DNA of 64,000 bases from NCBI RefSeq assembly GCF_033807575.1, contig NC_084705.1, forward strand, positions 14,130,019 through 14,194,018, written 5' to 3'. The stretch is from Cydia pomonella. Lineage: Eukaryota > Arthropoda > Insecta > Lepidoptera > Tortricidae. How positions within the stretch are numbered: position 1 is the stretch's first letter; the number at the start of each line of letters is the position of its first letter. The notes below the pieces were generated by a model. It was not told where the DNA came from and did no database searches. It saw only the letters and a list, made by a program, of their open reading frames with translations. Of the stretch, positions 57,888 to 64,000 are shown piece by piece. The translations under genes and the position numbers were made by a program.

Positions 57888-58860
57888 TTGTGTAGTGTGG
57901 TAGTGGTTAACTTGGTTACGGGAGAAGATACTGAGCCCCCTGATAAAAATAGTGGCAATACGGGGAGTCAAAAGCGTCCTAGTTCTGAGGATAGCAGTGG
58001 AGCTGACCTTCATGGGAAAAACGCCCCCCAAGCGCGTCAATTCAGCACACATACGTTCGTCCGGGATACGAAAACGAAAATGATTTTAAGTACTCCTGCG
58101 TCTACTGATTTAGGCCCGTTTATAGTTCATGTGTCTCGTGAAGACACTGACCCATCAAACACCCCAAGCAGGATGAGAGCTTTAAAAATGGCCCAAATAA
58201 TGTATAACAGCTAGATTTCGGGCATCAAGAAAATTAAAGCCTTAAGGAAAACTAAAATGGTGATTCACTTCGCGACAGTGTCAGAGGCAAATGAATTTCT
58301 ATCCCACAGCATTTTGGCAACGCATAAGTTTTGCAAACGCGGCAACCCCGCGGTTCCAGGTATGGGGATAGTTAGGCAGATTCCCCTGGACTGGACCTTA
58401 GAAGAGTTCACAAATAGCATTGATTGCCCTTCCGGGTCTGGCCCAGTGGTCAAGGCACGTAGGCTTAATAAAAAAAAGAAGTGGAAGGACGACACGTCTG
58501 GGAGCCCACAGGTACAGTTGTGCTAACATTCATAGGTCAGATTTTGCCTGAAAAAATCTACTTCAGAATGTCCATACTAGTAGATACCTATAGACTACCA
58601 GTAATCCAATATAGGAAATGCGTTCGATTTGGCTACATATAAGACCAATGCCGCTCCAACCCTTAATTATTAATCTTACGTTGTGCGCAAAACCATGAAA
58701 CAACTGAATGTTCAGTGCTGGATGCTGAGGTATCCTGTCTCTACTGTTCTGGTCCTCATGCTGCAACTGATCAAAGCTGTCCAGAATACTCTCGCCAAAG
58801 ATCGATCAAGTTGGTAATGGTGGAAGAAAATATAGGTTATATTGAAGCAGCAAGATGATT
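57888..58860 (+). pseudogene. LINE ORF1 (gag-like) remnant
   Basis: A frame from about 57888 (no ATG) to a stop at 58212 is followed by a second stretch, 58257-58526 (VIHFATVSEANEFLSH, GIVRQIPLDWTLEEF). A third part has zinc-knuckle-like cysteines: CAQNHETTEC and CLYCSGPHAATDQSC at about 58680-58790. The gag-like RNA-binding protein is broken by several stops and shifts. Confidence 0.7.
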
Positions 58861-59299
58861 TCGCCCTGTCAGAACATCATTTGCTGACGTCTCAAAGATT
58901 AACCAGGCAAGCCAATGAAACCCAGTGAATAGGACTCTCTCATCTCCATCAAAAGTCCAGTCCACTCTTCATCAACTCAGAACGTTCCGCCAACTCAACC
59001 ATACAGAAAAACTATCTTAGTTCAAAGGCGACCCAAGCCTATGCTTGGTAAATCTTATGATGTATAGGCCCACAGAAATATCACATCCACCCCTCAATCT
59101 ATTCAATCAAACGGATGTGCACTAGGACATCAGTTCTCAGAGACACCAAATGACAATATAGCCTTTGGTGTTCCAATGATTATTGAGGACCTCCTTCACA
59201 GATTTATAGATATCTTACCGTACAATGCTCTAGAAGCCTTCCAGGCTCAAATTTGTGCTTCGCTCAATAAAGCTACCCAAAACGGCCTCACACAATCTG

Positions 59300-60152
59300 A
59301 TTCAATGGAATGCTAGAAATATTAAAAATAAAAAGCATGAAATTATTCATTTAGTTAATTCATATAGCCCAGATTCTTGCCATCTCGGAGACATGGTTGG
59401 GGCCTTAATCCCGCTTTAGAGTGACAGGCTACTCTTGCCTCAGGGATGACAAGAACGACGGGCATGCTGGTTGTGCTATTTTGTCAAAATAAATATAACC
59501 TTTTCTCAACTTCCTCTCCCACCCCATAAACCTAATTTTAATATTGTGGCAGTTCGCTGTCTCAACATATCCTTTATTTGTGTATATATTCCTCACCCCA
59601 ATCAAGAAATAATTAAAGAGCTTGATCTATACTGCAGTCATTGCCGATCCCTATTATCGTACAAGGAGAGTTTAATTACCGCCACCCCCTGTGGGGTTCA
59701 AGAGATTACGACGCGAATTCCCGGTATGTTTTAGATCTTATGGATAACGTTAACTTATGCATTCTAAATGACGGAATCACATTCACCCATTCAAAATGCA
59801 AGGTAACCTAACGATGGCACAACCGAGCTTGGTGCAATCTTTAGTGTGGACAGTTTGTTCAAATTCTTTTGGGAGTCACCACCTTCCTGTCTTAACAATT
59901 CTGCAAGATTCTTTGATCACTCCAACTCCCCCTCAGGCTCCACTTCTTAAATATAGCACATGTCGAGCAGATTGGCCTAAATTTAGATCTGAGTTAGACC
60001 ACTCTTTAGCAAATACTCTCAGTACAAGTCAAACGAGTATCCTGGAAAGTTATGACTTATTTATTGAGGCAATTCTTTCAGCGGCTAATAACTCTACCCT
60101 TTTAAAAATACAGCTCGTGACAAAATCCTTCTCCAGCATGGTGGGATGCTGA
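59300..60152 (+). pseudogene. LINE endonuclease-region remnant
   Basis: Split frames carry pieces typical of the LINE apurinic endonuclease: an opening WNARNIKNKKHEIIHL near 59310, and later a GEFNYRHPLWGS-like piece near 59666 and a TFTHS-like piece near 59780. Then comes the linker to the RT (PQAPLLKYSTCRADWPKFRS). Many stops are present. Confidence 0.6.
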
Positions 60153-60462
60153 GTGCTCTGCCTCGGTAAAGGAGCGTAAGCAAGCGGAGTCTCTCTTTGC
60201 TCGAGATCTTAATTTCAAGCGTGTCTCTGCCAAAACTAGGAGATTCCTTAACAAAAAGAAATTACAGGGCTGGCGTACCTTTTGTGAGTCACTGTCCCCA
60301 AGAACCCCCTCCACATTTATTTGGAAAAAGATTAAAGCTTTTCGTTATTCTCAAACCGACAATAATGTCAGTAGCTATGTAGCTTGAAGATTTTATATCT
60401 AGGATGGCTCCTCCTTATGTTCCAAGTCGGTCCATCTGAAAGAATGAATCAGGCTTTTTCTT

Positions 60463-61850
60463 TTGATGAACTTTGCTGTGCGATTGACCACCTCAGGGAC
60501 TCCACTCCGGGTTGTGTGTGACGGCATCCGATACTTCTTTCTGATCCAAAGCTCACAAACTACAAAAATATTTTTTTTAGAAATACTTAATAACATTTTT
60601 TTAACGGGAAATATCCCAGATAGCTGGAAAACCCAGATTGTAATACCAATTCTAAAACCTGGAAAAGATCCAGCTAATCCAAATTCATATAGACCCATTG
60701 CCTTGTCATCAGTGATAGCAAAAGTAATGGAACATTTCGTTAAAAATCGACTAGAGTGGATTAAAGAAAATAAAAATTTTATATCGAAAAGCCAGTTTGG
60801 ATTCAGAAAGGGTATGGGAACTACAGACAGCCTTAGCCGTTCTTACCTCAGACATTCGTCTGTCGCTCACTCAGAGCAAGCATGTTATTGGTGAGTTTTT
60901 TGGTATCACGGCTGCATACGATAATGTAGATACCTATACTCAGGCAGAAACTGCTTAATCTAAGTATCCCTGTGACGATCATCAACATCATATGTAATAT
61001 GTACATGGGCCGTTCCATCCTTGTACGAGCAAATGGGAAACTGTCTGCAGCGAATCTTGTATGGAAGGGTCTCCAGCAAGGATCGGTACTGAGCCCTCTC
61101 CTCTATAGCCTGTACACCTCAGATCTTGATACCTCCGTTAACTGTTTTTGTAAAATTCTACAGTATGCGGATGACATTGTCCTCTATGCTTCGTCTAAAG
61201 TATTTTCAGAAACTGAGCAATCTATAAATTCTGCCCTCTACTATCTAAGCTCGTGGTTATCAGACCATGGTCTTTCCTTGTCAGCGGAAAAAAGCAATGC
61301 GGTTATGTTTACTAAAAAACGTTATGTGCCGGAAGTGAATATTTTGATCGAAGAGGAAAATGTCAGGATAGCAGATGTGGTAAAATTTTTGGGCATCATT
61401 CTAGATTCTAAGCTCCTGGGCGTAAGCCATCTTCGTTACTTGTGTCAAAAAGTTGAAAAAAATATTAATATCATTCGTCGTTTGGCCGGTGTAAGGTGGG
61501 GTTCGCACCCCTATTGTCAGAAACTGTTATATACTCGTAATGCAACTTTTAGGAGTCACTTTGATTACGGCAACATTATTCTAGTACCTTGCAACAAGAA
61601 AGCATTAAGTAGACTGGACCGTATACAAGCAAGATGTCTAAGAATAATTACAGGGGCTATGAGGTCTTCTCCTTACTCTTTGCGAAGACAGTTCTTGGCG
61701 GACAGGTTTTTATTCAAGACGCTTCCAACAGCGTCCCATCCACTGCTCCCAATTTTAGAATCCTTACAACAACTTGTAGATACCTCTCGGTACTGGACAC
61801 ATAAAGGTCCTCCATTACTGATTAACAGTTATAAAAAGTATATAGATTAA
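60463..61850 (+). pseudogene. LINE reverse transcriptase, two frames
   Basis: The first frame (60463-60894) has NPNSYRPIALSSVIAKVMEH and SQFGFRKGMGTTDSL. A shift and stops at 60895-60970 follow. The second frame (60972-61850) has GLQQGSVLSPLLYSLYTSDL, the catalytic LQYADDIVLYAS and a long thumb region. The catalytic core of the second frame is intact, but the polyprotein is broken. Confidence 0.85.
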
Positions 61851-61989
61851 CCGGCTCGAATTTTCCAAAATTACAAAAACCCTCTCTTTGAAACAAGTTA
61901 TGATAGTCTTATATATCGGCCAAATGTCATTTTTAGTTTAGGCATATACAAAGACCAAATAGGAGCAGGCGGCATTTTTAATTCAATAA

Positions 61990-62996
61990 TATCAAATCAA
62001 TATCCAGATCATTTGGCTATTTTTACTGACGCATCCAAATTAAATATCAATGGCCCAGTAGGGTCTGTAGTGTGGATTCCCAAATATAATATTATTTTGA
62101 GCTTTAAACTTCCCCCTGGTAATTCGGTATTCTCTGGAGAAGCGGTCACATTGTTGGAGGCCGTGCCTTACATTTACTCACACTACCTTAATAAATCCAT
62201 TATTTTAACTGATTCGTAGAACTGCTTGCAAGATATATTTAATTTAATTTTTTTAATTTAATTTATTTAGGCAACAAACAGTCTTGTACAAAAAATAATG
62301 TAAACATAAGTAATGTGTTAATAGACCTTGAGTGCCCTACCTTAATAATATATCTAAAAGGCCGTTTCATGCGAAAGAAAACTTCAGAATTACTTTAAAA
62401 ATCAAGGACCTGCTTTACAAATGTGATATGGAGAATATTCAGGTAATATTGGCTTGGATTCCAAGTAATAGCGGAATAACAGGGAATGAGATAGCCGACC
62501 ATTGCGCTAAAGAAGCGATAACGATTCGTAACAACATGTATGACCGATGCTTCCCTCGCGACATTAAAGCCCAAGCTCTGACCCACATACGAGATACCTG
62601 GAATACCCGATGGCAAACTACTCAACTAAGGATCGCTAAGCATTTTCGCAGAACCCAACCAAATATTCTCCATAAACCATGGTTTTCCTGTACTCGGAAG
62701 TCAATGCCGAAGAACATTACTTCAACGGTCATTCGCCTTGGACTGGGCCACGTTTTACCCCTGTTCGCTTAAAAAAGATGCGTGTTCGAGACCATTCTCT
62801 GTGTGAATGTGGTCTGGCGGAGGGTACTCTCGAACACGTATTTTGGGATTGTAATCGTCTCGCCACTCCCTTATATGACATCCTCCCCCCTAAAATTCAC
62901 CGACCGGTTAACATTAGTTTTCTCCTAACACTAGTTACCTCCCCTTTCGTGTACGTTTTAGCTAAACACATAAAAAACAATAACTTGTATTTGTAG
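61990..62996 (+). pseudogene. LINE RNase H domain and C-terminal zinc-knuckle region
   Basis: The RNase H catalytic sites are visible: LAIFTDASK near 62020, FSGEAVTLLEAV near 62128, ILTDS ending near 62217, and ITGNEIADHCAKEA near 62477. An A/T-rich insertion at about 62238-62330 splits the domain. After a shift, the C-terminal CECGLAEGTLEHVFWDC lies near 62803. The reading frame ends at 62996. Confidence 0.8.
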
Positions 62997-63297
62997 TAAC
63001 TATTACACTAACTAGTTTTAATAATAAATGTTTGTTTTGTCCTGGTTGTAGGTAGATCTGCATTCGATTCTCATCTGAGTGAACTGCACCATGGATATTC
63101 ACCGGCCAATTGTCTTCATAAAGCACGTGCCTTCCTAAATCTTCACGATGGCGGAATCATCGACAATATCGATGGAGCCATAACACCCAAAGATTGATTG
63201 ATTGTCAATTATACGACACACAAACGATATCTAAATGAAAACTTATCTAAACCAGAACTTATCGTTATCGTATATCATTTTTCGAATCGGGCCGATA

Positions 63298-64000
63298 ATA
63301 GAGTTTTCTTTTAAGCAAACTTTATGTGTACATAATTGTGTTAGAAGCATTTACTTCTAATCTAACTAGAACTATTTACTTATATCGGGATCATGCCGGA
63401 GCCTATTTTGAAAATCCAACTGGTAAATGTCTATTTATGTAACTAAATGTCGCGATTAAAAGATGCAGTGTAGACAAACTTTGTTTTTAAATAAATCTGC
63501 AAGCGTTCACGAAGTTGCTAATTAGTTGATTAATCATCCCTTAATAGCTCAAAGAGTCTAAGGTCTCGAGAATAAGAAGTCAAATTTATGATATTAGTTG
63601 TTCTTTTGGTATTCTATTAATGAACTGCTTATATAATTTAGTTTTTTGTATAAAAGACCTTTATATTGTTTAAACAAAGGTTACCTAACAGAAAAAGGTT
63701 TTTATTATCGCCACAATCTGTTAAACCTTAATATTGCAGACGACTATTATTGATTTACATTAATTTATTAGTCATTGTCATTTCTTTGAGTAGGTAATCT
63801 CCAGAAAATGCTGAAACAAAATATTAGATAAACACACAGGAATATATACAAAGTCAAGTGTCTTAACTATTTTATATATCAAGTCCTTATTCCAATAATT
63901 AAAATTTAACTAATGTCTTACGTAAATCAGAAAATGTTAACAGCCATATCAAGATGCTCAGCCAACTTGCCAATCGTTAATGCTACGTAGCGTAGCGTAG
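63298..64000. other. Intergenic, no gene seen
   Basis: AT-rich sequence to the end of the window without a supported feature. Confidence 0.35.

Larger units (their letters stand above)
57751..63202 (+). mobile_element. I-group LINE, nearly full length, decayed
   Basis: The element is flanked by an exact 14-bp direct repeat, tgtcaattatacga, at 57737-57750 and 63203-63216. It carries in order a gag-like ORF1, an apurinic-type endonuclease region, reverse transcriptase and RNase H, and ends in a ttgattgattg tail, all on the plus strand. RNase H after RT places it in the I group (I/Loa/Ingi-like). Stops, frameshifts and an insertion at about 62238-62330 show it is inactive. It sits inside MITE E. 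Confidence 0.9.
57554..63294. mobile_element. MITE family E, split by a LINE insertion
   Basis: The ends cggcccgattcgaagaatga (57554-57573) and tcatttttcgaatcgggccg (63275-63294) are complementary with one mismatch. ATA flanks both sides (57551-57553 and 63295-63297), a possible target duplication. Without the LINE and one copy of its 14-bp duplication, the MITE would be roughly 275 bp. Internal segments match the partial copy at 47879-48015. Confidence 0.75.

Noticed and set aside
1..64000. CRISPR arrays, operons or bacterial regulatory signals
   Set aside because: No regularly spaced direct repeats and a clearly spliced eukaryotic gene structure.

Overview
This window reads as nuclear DNA of an insect, most likely a moth or butterfly. 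The evidence is AT-rich DNA, short exons with GT-AG introns, a delta-class glutathione S-transferase of the lepidopteran type, and a dense load of lepidopteran-style SINEs, MITEs and degenerate non-LTR retrotransposons. The species cannot be fixed from the sequence alone. There are no CRISPR arrays, rRNA genes or convincing functional tRNA genes; all tRNA-like motifs lie in SINE-like repeats.

Layout. (1) 1-7.6 kb: two convergent genes for small secreted proteins that are recognisable paralogues (1035-1760 on +, 5970-6863 on -). Both share a C-terminal hydrophobic block with an FCKLTxKC signature and a start codon placed directly after a splice acceptor. A fold-back element and duplicated repeats lie between and around them. 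(2) 9.8-16.5 kb: candidate short genes. These are a 68-codon secreted-like ORF (weak), a single-exon 75-residue acidic protein with an N-myristoylation-type start, and a two-exon gene for a 53-residue secreted His/Asn/Thr-rich peptide. (3) 18.2-22.6 kb: a complete five-exon delta-class GST. (4) 25.2-40.7 kb: an angiotensin-converting-enzyme family (peptidase M2) gene with a C-terminal membrane anchor. Its zinc/catalytic motif is lost, so it is probably a membrane pseudopeptidase of the Ance-3 kind. Its 6.7 kb intron is full of nested transposons. (5) 40.7-64 kb: no convincing host gene. This part is transposon territory, with an R1-like LINE 3' end, a jockey-like RT fragment, MITEs, and a nearly full-length but decayed I-group LINE (57751-63202) inserted with a 14-bp target duplication inside a MITE.

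The genes do not form one pathway. The most interesting host content is the convergent pair of unknown secreted paralogues, the 53-residue peptide gene, the myristoylation-candidate protein and the anchored inactive ACE homologue. The most interesting non-coding content is two complex fold-back elements (3753-3958 and 23633-24029), a 38-bp perfect hairpin (17726-17805), three 185-bp MITE copies flanked by TA, and the nested LINE-in-MITE. All exon boundaries were read by eye from splice signals and reading phase; transcript data were not available.
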